Origin: an uncultured Sphingomonadales bacterium
GTDB lineage: Bacteria > Pseudomonadota > Alphaproteobacteria > Sphingomonadales > Sphingomonadaceae
Direction: 5' to 3'
Length of the DNA: 5,775 nt
NCBI GenBank assembly: GCA_903958285.1
Contig: CAJBSR010000103.1
Location: 1-5,775 of the forward strand
Position numbers and translations under genes: made by a program. Positions within the stretch are counted from its first letter, which is position 1. Each line of letters begins with the position of its first letter. The notes beneath the pieces are model-generated. The model ran no database searches. It was not told the origin of the DNA and was given only the letters and a program-made list of their open reading frames with translations. This document shows positions 1-5,775 of the stretch, piece after piece.

Positions 1-79
1 CCGTCGCGAACATCATGATCAGAAGACCTAGGGAAATTCCAAAAATTTTGAAGCTGATTGATCGGAACATGCTTGCCAT
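1..79 (-). CDS. N-terminus of a probable membrane protein (partial, runs off left edge)
   Basis: An open frame of 26 codons begins with ATG at 79-77 and continues past the left edge. It reads MASMFRSISFKIFG followed by a strongly hydrophobic stretch (ISLGLLIMMFA), which looks like a short cytoplasmic tail and a first transmembrane helix or signal anchor. An in-frame TAG at 100-98 blocks any longer start. A second ATG at 70-68 (residue 4) is an equally possible start. Neither has a clear Shine-Dalgarno sequence. This type of N-terminus is common in membrane-anchored signalling proteins (chemoreceptors, GGDEF proteins, membrane cyclases), but too little is present to choose a family. It lies 126 bp downstream of the bet operon on the same strand and has its own promoter candidate, so it is probably a separate transcription unit. 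That the frame is a real gene is inferred from the hydrophobic profile. Confidence 0.5.
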   Translation of the reverse strand, partial: MASMFRSISFKIFGISLGLLIMMFAT

Positions 80-94
80 GCGACGCTTATGAAG

Positions 95-140
95 ATTCTA
101 GTATCGTGCGGCAAGTGCTTCAAAAATTGTGATAATTTTT
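95..140 (-). promoter_or_regulatory. candidate sigma70-type promoter with an AT-rich upstream palindrome
   Basis: Read on the minus strand, TTGAAG (123-118) is followed after exactly 17 nt by TAGAAT (100-95). These match the -35 and -10 consensus at 4/6 and 5/6 positions. Directly upstream, AAAAATT (122-128) and AATTTTT (134-140) form an AT-only inverted repeat with a 5-nt spacer. It could act as an UP-like element or a binding site. Transcription would start near 88, giving a leader of only about 9 nt to the ATG at 79, or about 18 nt to the one at 70. That fits the lack of a Shine-Dalgarno sequence. This is consensus matching only, and AT-rich spots in GC-rich DNA give false hits. Confidence 0.35.
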
Positions 141-186
141 CTCGACTGGGGCGTCGTTACCAATAGTCGCTGGTTGGGTTATGTTT

Positions 187-225
187 AAAAGGCGCTTCGT
201 CCGGTTTATGATATGCGCGCGCCCT
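187..225 (-). terminator. weak intrinsic terminator candidate at the end of the bet operon
   Basis: On the minus strand AGGGCGC (225-219) can pair with GCGCCTT (195-189), seven pairs including one G-T wobble, followed by a short TTTT (190-187) that overlaps the 3' arm. The loop is long (23 nt) and contains the TAA stop of the preceding oxidoreductase gene. The position is right for ending the operon before the next gene's promoter. The long loop and short T-run make it a poor intrinsic terminator, so Rho-dependent ending is equally possible. Confidence 0.25.
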
Positions 226-1570
226 GCCGCAGCAGCTCCGATTGCACTTTTCCGATATCAACCTCGGCAAACCCGCGATCGGTTTTCACGCCAACGGCAG
301 CCGCCACGCCTGCGCCTTGTCCGGCCACGGCGCAGCACATCATGTTGCGGACGGCCGCATGGCTCACCTTGTCGCCACCGATCACGCGGCCGGTAACGAT
401 TAGGTTCTTGATACCCTTGGGAAGCATCGACCGGTACGGCACATGGAAATAGCGGCCTGTGGTCGGCAAGATCAGATAGCCATAGCCATCAATGAATTCC
501 GGGAAGATGCCGACGCTATCGTCAAACCGGCCCTGTTCCATCACGTCATCGGCCGTCATGTTGTAGACGGCGTCAATCTTGCGCGTGTCGCGGATGCCAA
601 GCGTCATGCCGAAGTTGCGCAGCTTGGCATCCTCGCAGCCGGGCATGAAGGCCTGAAGCGCCGCAATGGCGTGCATCGCCTGTTTGCGTCCGGCCATTTC
701 GCCATGGGTGAGCGCATCGGGGTTGGTGCCGTCGAGATAGAGGTGGCACATGTTGAGATAGGTGAGATCGCCTTGATCAGAGACTGTGCCCCATGTGCCC
801 GCCATGGTTTTCACGCTGTCGGGGATGAGGCCTGCCTCCAGCGCCTTTTGGAAAGGCTTGCGTAGGAAGGGAGAGAACATCTCATCCTCCTTGCCGCTGG
901 TGATCACTTCCCATTCGCCGCCCACGGCCCAGTCACCATAGGTCTGCGGGTCAGCCTTCACCGCATCGATGAACCGGGTTTTGTTGACCCCGCACATGGA
1001 GAACATGACGGAGACGGACATCATCTCATCGATCGGATGCATGTGCGTGGGCGCGCCTGCACGGTGGGCGATGTCAGCGTCCCCCGTCGCGTCAATCACT
1101 CGCTTGGCGAGGATGGCTTCCCGGCCTGCTTTGCTCTCGACGATGACGCCGCGAATGGTGTCCCCCTCCATGATCGGCGCAACGAAAAGCCGGTGGAGCA
1201 TGGGGATGACGCCCGCTTCCTCGACCAGCGTATCAGCGACGAACTTGAACCCTTCGGCATCAAGGCTGTGGCTGATGGATTGCGGTTCCGGCATGGCCGC
1301 ACCCATAGCTTTGGCGCGGTCTTCAAATTCCCTTCCAATGCCTTCGCTGTCGATAGTGGCGGGGTGGCGATACCAGGCAAAGCCTTCCACGCCGACCTGC
1401 GTGATGTTGCCGCCAAAGCAGCCATAGCGTTCGAGTAGCGTTGTTTCGACGCCCGCCCGCGAAGAGGCCAAAGCGGCGGCGAGGCCTCCCGGACCTGATC
1501 CAACAACAAGCACATCGGTCTCGCGGATCACGTCGATCTGGCGGGCGGGTTCGGTGATGGTGGCGGTCAT
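206..1570 (-). CDS. FAD-dependent oxidoreductase (PF12831, FAD_oxidored type), third gene of the bet operon
   Basis: A complete protein of 454 residues. A Rossmann FAD-binding motif GSGPGG lies at residues 24-29, with the ribose-binding acidic end of the second strand in [11 protein letters not shown] (E47, GG at 53-54). A second FAD motif, ATGDADIA, is at 161-168. GIRDTRKI (325-332) and the C-terminal block from [10 protein letters not shown] (375-384) through VTGR (392-395) to the [10 protein letters not shown] region (416-425) complete the pattern of the FAD_oxidored family. No signal peptide or membrane helix is apparent, so it is probably cytoplasmic. The ATG overlaps the betA stop (ATGA, 1570-1567) without a clear Shine-Dalgarno, which implies translational coupling. 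The substrate is not identifiable: the family covers many poorly characterised oxidoreductases, and this gene is not a standard part of betIBA. By context it may act on choline, betaine or a related amine or alcohol. Its family is fairly certain; its role is unknown. Confidence 0.88.
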   Translation of the reverse strand: MTATITEPARQIDVIRETDVLVVGSGPGGLAAALASSRAGVETTLLERYGCFGGNITQVGVEGFAWYRHPATIDSEGIGREFEDRAKAMGAAMPEPQSISHSLDAEGFKFVADTLVEEAGVIPMLHRLFVAPIMEGDTIRGVIVESKAGREAILAKRVIDATGDADIAHRAGAPTHMHPIDEMMSVSVMFSMCGVNKTRFIDAVKADPQTYGDWAVGGEWEVITSGKEDEMFSPFLRKPFQKALEAGLIPDSVKTMAGTWGTVSDQGDLTYLNMCHLYLDGTNPDALTHGEMAGRKQAMHAIAALQAFMPGCEDAKLRNFGMTLGIRDTRKIDAVYNMTADDVMEQGRFDDSVGIFPEFIDGYGYLILPTTGRYFHVPYRSMLPKGIKNLIVTGRVIGGDKVSHAAVRNMMCCAVAGQGAGVAAAVGVKTDRGFAEVDIGKVQSELLRQGARIS

Positions 1571-3234
1571 CGCTGGCGCGTTTCCCAGTCAGGTGCCACG
1601 TAATAAGGGGCGTTGGAGGGGGCGAGCATCGGCTTGCCGAGGATATGGTCGGCGCCCTTTTCCCCGATCATGATGGTCGGCGCGTTGAGATTGCCGGTGG
1701 TAATCGAGGGCATCACGCCGCTGTCCACGACGCGCAGGCCCTGAACGCCTATGACGCGCAGTTCTGGGTCGACCACAGCCATCGGGTCCTGCGGGTTTCC
1801 CATCTTGCACGTGCAACTGGGGTGAAGCGCGCTTTCGACGTGCTCGGCAATAAACGCATCGATCTGTTCATCGGTCACGCAGTCTGCACCGGGCTGAATC
1901 TCGCGGCCACGGAATGGCGCGAAGGCGGGCTGCTGGAAAATCTCCCGCGTCAGGCGGACGCAGGCACGCATGTCCGCCCAATCATCGGGATGGCTCATAT
2001 AATTGAACAGGATTTTGGGCTTTTCGTGCGGGTCGGTGCTGCGGAGCTTCACCGTGCCGCGGCTCTTGGAGCGCATCGGGCCGACATGGGCCTGAAAGCC
2101 ATGTTCCGATGCCAGCGACGACCCATCGTAATTGATCGCCATCGGGAAGAAGTGATACTGAATATCGGGATATTTGATCCCGGCGCGGCTGCGGATGAAG
2201 CCGCAGCTTTCGAACTGGTTTGATGCCCCCGGGCCGGATCGCCCGAACAGCCATTGCGCGCCGACCATCGCTTTGCCGAACAAGTTCGCCTTGCCGTAGA
2301 GCGTGATGGGTTGGGTGCAGGCCATCTGGAAGTAGAATTCCAGATGATCTTGCAGGTTCGCACCGACGCCCGGGCGGTCAGCGCGCACTTCAATCCCCAG
2401 CTCTTTCAACTCCTCAGCAGGGCCGATGCCGGACAGCTTGAGAAGCTGAACCGAATTGATCGGTCCGCCCGACAGAATGACCTCACGCGCGGCGTGCAAC
2501 TGGTGCAGCTTGCCCGCCTGTTCATATTCAATGCCAACCGCGCGCGTGCCTTCAAACAGGATCCGCGTTGCGAGCGCCTGTTCGATGACCTGCAGGTTGG
2601 GCCGCTTGCGCGCCTCATACAGATAGGCCTTGGCCGCCGAGCAGCGGGTACCGTTCCGCACGGTCATATCCATCCGGCCAAAGCCTTCTTGGGCATATCC
2701 ATTATAGTCTTCGGTCAGGCCATAGCCTGCCTGTTGCGCCGCATCGAGCCAAGCCTGATGCAGCGGGTTGTCAAGTGGGCCGTAGCTGGTCGAGAGCGGC
2801 CCATCGCCGCCCCGATACTCGTCGCCACCCTCTGCGCGGCCTTCGGCGCGTTTGAAATAAGGCAGCACATCGGCATAGCCCCAGCCAGTGGCGCCTTCCT
2901 CTTCTTTCCAGCGTTCAAAATCGAGCGCATTGCCGCGAACGTAGACGAGGCCATTGATCGACGAGGAGCCGCCCAGACCCTTGCCGCGTGGGCAGTTCAG
3001 GCGGCGGTTATTCAGATGAGGCTCAGGTTCGCTTTCATAGCCCCAGTTCCACCTTTTGGTGTTCATGGGATAGGCGAGGGCGGCAGGCATCTGGATGAAG
3101 ATCGACCGGTCACTGCCGCCAAATTCCAGCAAGACGACCTGATGCTTGCCATCCGCGCTCAGCCTGTCGGCGAGCACGCATCCCGCCGACCCTGCACCGA
3201 CGATGATGTAATCGGCAGCCTCAATAGGGGGCAT
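1567..3234 (-). CDS. betA: choline dehydrogenase BetA (GMC oxidoreductase family)
   Basis: Flavoprotein that oxidises choline to betaine aldehyde, usually membrane-associated and passing electrons to the respiratory chain. From the chosen start it has 555 residues, against 556 for E. coli BetA as I recall it, and aligns along its whole length. Visible motifs are the FAD-binding GAGSAG (13-18) with E37 in LLEFGG, the GMC signature [13 protein letters not shown] (83-95), and the family blocks [10 protein letters not shown] and [10 protein letters not shown]. The catalytic block HPSCTCKMG (471-479) supplies the active-site His471, and [13 protein letters not shown] (514-526) the second catalytic region. 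The start at 3234 is preferred over an in-frame ATG at 3255 because GGAG lies 7 nt upstream of it and [13 protein letters not shown] gives the normal short N-terminus. The first 14 nt overlap the end of the fused betI-betB gene, so the two are probably translationally coupled. Confidence is high for BetA; a related GMC alcohol dehydrogenase is less likely given the bet context. Confidence 0.93.
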   Translation of the reverse strand: MPPIEAADYIIVGAGSAGCVLADRLSADGKHQVVLLEFGGSDRSIFIQMPAALAYPMNTKRWNWGYESEPEPHLNNRRLNCPRGKGLGGSSSINGLVYVRGNALDFERWKEEEGATGWGYADVLPYFKRAEGRAEGGDEYRGGDGPLSTSYGPLDNPLHQAWLDAAQQAGYGLTEDYNGYAQEGFGRMDMTVRNGTRCSAAKAYLYEARKRPNLQVIEQALATRILFEGTRAVGIEYEQAGKLHQLHAAREVILSGGPINSVQLLKLSGIGPAEELKELGIEVRADRPGVGANLQDHLEFYFQMACTQPITLYGKANLFGKAMVGAQWLFGRSGPGASNQFESCGFIRSRAGIKYPDIQYHFFPMAINYDGSSLASEHGFQAHVGPMRSKSRGTVKLRSTDPHEKPKILFNYMSHPDDWADMRACVRLTREIFQQPAFAPFRGREIQPGADCVTDEQIDAFIAEHVESALHPSCTCKMGNPQDPMAVVDPELRVIGVQGLRVVDSGVMPSITTGNLNAPTIMIGEKGADHILGKPMLAPSNAPYYVAPDWETRQR

Positions 3235-5218
3235 CGATCTTCTCCATCGCGACATAGACGCTCTTCAACTGGGTATAATGTTCGATCGCCGCCCGGCCAT
3301 TTTCGCGACCCAGACCAGATTGCTTGTTGCCGCCAAAGGGCATTTCAATCGGTGTGATGTTGTAGGTGTTGATCCAGCAGGTGCCGGCCTCTAGCGCCGC
3401 AATCACGCGGTGGGCGCGGGTTAGGTTGTTGGTGAAAATGCCGGCGGCCAGACCAAAGCTTGTGTTATTGGCGCGGGCCACGACCTCGGCCTCATCTTCA
3501 AAGTCCAGCACTGCCATGACGGGACCGAAAATCTCTTCGCGGACGATGGCCATATCATCGGTGCAGCCGGTGAAGATGGTTGGCTCAACAAAGGCGCCTT
3601 TTGCCAAGTCACCCGTCGTCACACGTTTGCCGCCCGTTAGCATGGTCGCGCCTTGCTGTTGGCCAAGCGCGATATAGCCCAGCACCTTTTCCATATGAGC
3701 AGGCGAGATCAACGCGCCCATCTGTGTCGCCGGATCGAGCGGATCGCCGATGATCATCGCTTCGGTGCGTGCCTTGAGCTTGGCGAGGAAGGCATCGCGG
3801 ACGGCCTTGTGGACAAAGACACGTGTGCCATTGGTGCACACTTCGCCCGCCGAATAGAAATTGGCGAGCAGGGCACCCGACACCGCTTCGTCCAGATCGG
3901 CATCTTCAAACACGATCAGCGCGGATTTGCCGCCCAGTTCAAACGTTACATATTTGAGGGTGCCTGCTGCATCGACCATCACCTTCTTGCCGGTGCCGAC
4001 TTCCCCTGTCAGCGATACCTTGGCGATATCGGGGTGAAGGCTGAGTAACCGGCCGGTGTCTCCCTTGCCCTGCACGACCTGAAACAGCCCATCGGGCAGG
4101 CCCGCATCGCGATAGGCCTTTTCCAGCTCAATCGCAGTCAGCGGGGTCAGTTCGGCAGGCTTGAAGATCATTGCATTGCCGCAGGCCAAGGCAGGCGCTG
4201 ATTTCCAGCAGGCAATCTGGATGGGATAGTTCCACGCGCCAATGCCCGCGACAACGCCCAAAGGCTCCCGCCTAGAATAGCCAAAGGCGCCGGTGCCAAG
4301 ATCGTGATGTTCCCCGGCAATCGTGCGCGCAAGGCCCGCATAATATTCGATGCAATCCGCGCCGGATAGGACGTCTACGGCAATGGTTTCTTGAATGGGT
4401 TTGCCGGTGTCCTGCGCCTCAAGTGTAGCGATCGCCTCGTTGCGCTCAACCAAAAGGGCCGCCGCGCGGTGCAGGATGCGCCCACGCTCCACGCCGGGCG
4501 TTTTGGCCCAAAGCTTTTGCGCCTCGGCGGCGCGGGCCACAGCCTTGTTGACCTCTGCCTGTCCATCAATCTGGATCGTGGCGAGCACTTGCCCTGTTGC
4601 CGGATTGATCGTGTCAAAGCTGTCAGCAACGGGGGAGGGCGGAGCGCCCTTCAGGTTGCGAGCAATGAAGTCAAAAATCAGATCGCGGGCCAGACCATTT
4701 TGCAGGGCTGATCCGCCGTTCATCGCCGCGCGCAGCCAAACGCCATCGACCATCGCGGCGATGGTGTCCGCCATCGGCTGCACGTCGCCGGCGTCGACCA
4801 GTTGGCGCAAATCATATTTCAGATTGGATAGCATCCGCTGCTGATGCGCGCGTTGCACCCGCGCCAGTTGGGGCACATGCAGCGCCTGTCCCCAGAAGGA
4901 CAGCCAGACGCGGGCCGTTTCCTCGGCATAGTCATTGTGGCCAAGATGCGCATCGACCAAGGCCTCAATGCGCGCACGTGGCCCGGCGGCGAGGCGGATT
5001 CTTGCGGCGGCGTAATTGTTCAACTGCCGCGCGACGGATCGGAAGGCGGCTTCGAGCAGCGCATCCTTGTTTCCGAAATAGTGGACGATCAGAGCTGCCG
5101 AGACGTCGGCTCGCTGGGAGACCTTGTTGAACGTAAATTCAACGATACCATCCTCAGCCAATGTGGAGACGGCGGCATCAATGAGGTGTTGGCGGCGGGA
5201 TGCTGATAATTCGGTCAT
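3221..5218 (-). CDS. betI-betB: BetI-BetB fusion: choline-responsive TetR repressor joined to betaine aldehyde dehydrogenase
   Basis: One uninterrupted 665-residue frame encodes two proteins that are normally separate. Residues 1-189 are a complete BetI-like TetR repressor. The helix-turn-helix lies around 29-48 ([21 protein letters not shown] region), followed by GNKDALLEA, the ligand-domain block [11 protein letters not shown] (104-114), RMLSNL (128-133) and [12 protein letters not shown] (158-169). Residues 201-660 are an NAD(P)+-dependent aldehyde dehydrogenase closest to Bet[17 protein letters not shown] (321-336, N330), FKPAE (K353), FELGGKS with general base E427, GEVCTNG with nucleophile C461, EEIFGPV (E562), and [16 protein letters not shown] near the end. 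All key catalytic residues are present. The linker, about residues 190-200 ([10 protein letters not shown]), is short and proline-rich. No ATG, GTG or TTG codon lies in frame near the junction to start BetB separately. Compared with E. coli BetB, about the first 20 residues are missing. The start at 5218 follows AAGGGGC with a 3-nt gap. It should repress its own operon and oxidise betaine aldehyde to glycine betaine. Confidence 0.9.
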   Translation of the reverse strand: MTELSASRRQHLIDAAVSTLAEDGIVEFTFNKVSQRADVSAALIVHYFGNKDALLEAAFRSVARQLNNYAAARIRLAAGPRARIEALVDAHLGHNDYAEETARVWLSFWGQALHVPQLARVQRAHQQRMLSNLKYDLRQLVDAGDVQPMADTIAAMVDGVWLRAAMNGGSALQNGLARDLIFDFIARNLKGAPPSPVADSFDTINPATGQVLATIQIDGQAEVNKAVARAAEAQKLWAKTPGVERGRILHRAAALLVERNEAIATLEAQDTGKPIQETIAVDVLSGADCIEYYAGLARTIAGEHHDLGTGAFGYSRREPLGVVAGIGAWNYPIQIACWKSAPALACGNAMIFKPAELTPLTAIELEKAYRDAGLPDGLFQVVQGKGDTGRLLSLHPDIAKVSLTGEVGTGKKVMVDAAGTLKYVTFELGGKSALIVFEDADLDEAVSGALLANFYSAGEVCTNGTRVFVHKAVRDAFLAKLKARTEAMIIGDPLDPATQMGALISPAHMEKVLGYIALGQQQGATMLTGGKRVTTGDLAKGAFVEPTIFTGCTDDMAIVREEIFGPVMAVLDFEDEAEVVARANNTSFGLAAGIFTNNLTRAHRVIAALEAGTCWINTYNITPIEMPFGGNKQSGLGRENGRAAIEHYTQLKSVYVAMEKIDAPY
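4616..4651 (-). other. BetI/BetB fusion junction (linker codons 190-201)
   Basis: This stretch encodes LysGlyAlaProProSer-type linker residues from the end of the BetI homology (FDFIARNL, 182-189) to the first clearly BetB-like residues (FDTINPATG, 201-209). In E. coli BetB, FETINP is preceded by roughly 20 residues that include the first strand of the subunit; these are absent here. The frame is open with no start-like codon or ribosome binding site. The first GTG downstream (V211) lies inside conserved BetB sequence. The point of fusion is inferred by comparison with remembered E. coli sequences. Confidence 0.75.
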
Positions 5219-5228
5219 AAAGCCCCTT
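5219..5228 (-). promoter_or_regulatory. ribosome binding site of betI-betB, embedded in an inverted-repeat arm
   Basis: Reading the minus strand, AAGGGGC (5228-5222) and TTT precede the ATG at 5218. It is a purine-rich Shine-Dalgarno with only 4 nt between the last G and the ATG. The same seven bases are the right-hand arm, as transcribed, of an inverted repeat with GCCCCTT (5269-5263), so a transcript starting upstream of 5269 could hide this site in a hairpin. Confidence 0.55.
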
Positions 5229-5269
5229 TATCCGGAATTGAACGGCTCTTCAATCCGGGTTGAAGGGGC
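5222..5269. repeat. 48-bp imperfect dyad enclosing the operator core
   Basis: GCCCCTT (5222-5228) and AAGGGGC (5263-5269) form perfect 7-bp arms. Their centre, 5245.5, coincides exactly with that of the inner ATTGAA/TTCAAT palindrome. Counting across the dyad, 18 of 24 base pairs are symmetric. As RNA from the minus strand it could form a long interrupted hairpin ending 3 nt before the betI-betB start codon. It lacks a convincing T-tract (only TTT follows), so it is more likely regulatory than a terminator of the upstream gene. Confidence 0.6.
5232..5264. promoter_or_regulatory. candidate BetI operator: palindrome plus a third half-site
   Basis: The plus strand has ATTGAA (5237-5242), a 6-nt spacer CGGCTC, then TTCAAT (5249-5254): a perfect 6+6 palindrome, flanked by CCGG on each side (5232-5235 and 5255-5258). 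A further TTGAA lies at 5260-5264. The three alternating half-sites TTGAA, TTCAA, TTGAA start at 5238, 5249 and 5260, exactly 11 bp apart. Read on the minus strand, the 18-bp core matches 14 positions of the E. coli BetI box as I remember it. It lies just upstream of the betI-betB start, where an autorepressor of the operon would be expected to bind. Palindrome and spacing are seen directly; BetI binding is inferred. Confidence 0.65.
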
Positions 5270-5303
5270 AGGGATAGTCTCAGGCTTTATTGCTGCGCGC
5301 CGG

Positions 5304-5309
5304 TGTCAA
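5304..5309 (-). promoter_or_regulatory. perfect TTGACA hexamer, possible -35 element for the bet operon
   Basis: TTGACA reads on the minus strand at 5309-5304, and the TGA stop of the upstream TetR gene (5308-5306) is inside it. It is upstream of the dyad operator, where a bet promoter is needed. No good -10 hexamer is found at 16-18 nt spacing (the bases there are near AGCCTG). It may be coincidental, or the -10 may be of a weakly conserved alphaproteobacterial type. Confidence 0.25.
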
Positions 5310-5775
5310 TCAAACGCGCGTCGACAAACATGTTCGAGGTGGCAGGCGATCAACGCGTTCTGATCGATCCAGGGAAATTCCGGGCGACTGAGGAGCAGCG
5401 CGACCAATCCGTGCATGCTGGCCCACGCAGACTGCGCCAGCGCTGCGGTTTTGAGATCGTCGCTATTGCGCACCGTTTTGAACAGGTCGTGCAGGATGGC
5501 AAAGCAGCGCATGCCGCTTTCATGAATGGCCTCCTGATCTGTTGGATGCGCCGTTGTCTTTTCGAGCATGAAGGCAATCCGATAGGCAGCGCTTTGCTCA
5601 AGCCCAAATGCAACATATTCTTGCCCCATAGAATGCAGGCGCTCGTGCGGCGTCCCGGTTGCGTGCGCTGCTGCGGCCATCCGCGCACTGAGCTGTTCAA
5701 AAGCCCGTTCGCTCAATTTGACTGCTATATCTTCGCGGCTCTTGAAATGCGCATATAGGGACGGCTGGCTGATCC
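5306..5775 (-). CDS. TetR/AcrR-family transcriptional regulator, C-terminal part (partial, runs off right edge)
   Basis: The frame is open from the right edge to TGA at 5308-5306, giving 156 complete codons. Its first residues, ISQPSLYAHFKSREDIAVKL, are the recognition helix and following segment typical of TetR-family DNA-binding domains. A TTG at 5716 can be read as a start but would remove that helix, so the true start lies beyond the window; about 30-40 N-terminal residues are probably missing. The rest is a helical ligand domain. The segment TDQEAIHESGMRCFAIL through AWASMHGLVALLLSRPEF resembles the WHG-type TetR C-terminal domain (PF13305), with the WxxxHG pattern visible. It lies upstream of the bet operon on the same strand with 87 bp between. 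It is clearly different from the BetI domain, and its target and ligand are unknown. Confidence 0.85.
   Translation of the reverse strand, partial: ISQPSLYAHFKSREDIAVKLSERAFEQLSARMAAAAHATGTPHERLHSMGQEYVAFGLEQSAAYRIAFMLEKTTAHPTDQEAIHESGMRCFAILHDLFKTVRNSDDLKTAALAQSAWASMHGLVALLLSRPEFPWIDQNALIACHLEHVCRRAFD

Noticed and set aside
206..452. Plus-strand open frames at the end of the FAD oxidoreductase gene
   Set aside because: They are shadows of the conserved C-terminal coding region (rich in Arg, Pro, Ala and Thr) with no motif.
1645..2223. Plus-strand open frame of 192 codons
   Set aside because: It is antisense to conserved betA sequence, with low-complexity composition and no family resemblance.
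3235..3255. Upstream in-frame ATG for betA adding MSRWRRS
   Set aside because: It gives an atypical Arg-rich extension and a longer overlap, while the ATG at 3234 has GGAG at good spacing and matches the usual BetA N-terminus.
2254..3357. Long plus-strand open frame of 367 codons
   Set aside because: It lies antisense across betA and the end of betI-betB, has no recognisable domain, and is explained by the codon pattern of the GC-rich genes on the other strand.
4584..4720. Separate betB start inside the fused frame
   Set aside because: No ATG, GTG or TTG with a ribosome binding site occurs near the junction. The nearest upstream Met (residue 166) is within BetI, and the GTG at residue 211 would cut into conserved BetB sequence.
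5222..5269. Dyad read as an intrinsic terminator of the upstream TetR gene
   Set aside because: Only three T residues follow the hairpin, the arm is the ribosome binding site of betI-betB, and the core resembles a BetI box. An operator or leader role fits better, although some termination cannot be excluded.
1..5775. CRISPR array, tRNA or rRNA gene, insertion sequence, transporter gene
   Set aside because: No regularly spaced repeats, cloverleaf-like segments, rRNA-like sequence, transposase motifs or choline transporter were seen on either strand.

Overview
This window looks like alphaproteobacterial chromosomal DNA, possibly from a sphingomonad. That placement rests on the moderately high GC content, the GC-rich codon use and the style of the proteins, not on a marker gene. 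All recognisable genes lie on the minus strand, so they are read from the right end to the left.

From right to left: (1) the C-terminal part of a TetR/AcrR-family regulator, cut by the right edge (5306-5775); (2) an 87-bp intergenic region (5219-5305) with an elaborate dyad around a BetI-box-like palindrome; (3) a single 665-codon ORF (3221-5218) joining a complete BetI-type choline-sensing TetR repressor to a nearly complete BetB betaine aldehyde dehydrogenase; (4) betA, choline dehydrogenase (1567-3234), overlapping the previous gene by 14 nt; (5) a PF12831-type FAD-dependent oxidoreductase of unknown substrate (206-1570), starting in an ATGA overlap with betA; (6) a 126-bp gap with a weak terminator candidate and a candidate promoter; (7) the first 26 codons of a probable membrane protein leaving the left edge (1-79).

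The core is a choline-to-glycine-betaine operon in the usual betI-betB-betA order. BetA oxidises choline to betaine aldehyde, BetB oxidises that to glycine betaine with NAD(P)+, and BetI represses the operon until choline is present. The unusual point is that betI and betB are one reading frame. The repressor would be covalently attached to the enzyme, an architecture resembling PutA (DNA-binding domain plus aldehyde dehydrogenase) in proline catabolism. BetI is essentially full length, while BetB lacks about the first 20 residues of the E. coli protein, so the join looks like an in-frame fusion with a small deletion. No choline transporter is visible here.

The promoter region carries three alternating TTGAA/TTCAA half-sites at exact 11-bp steps. 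They sit in a larger dyad whose outer arm contains the ribosome binding site of the fused gene. This suggests autoregulation by the fusion protein and possibly RNA-level control as well. The added third oxidoreductase gene, translationally coupled to betA, hints at an extra step or a different substrate for this operon.
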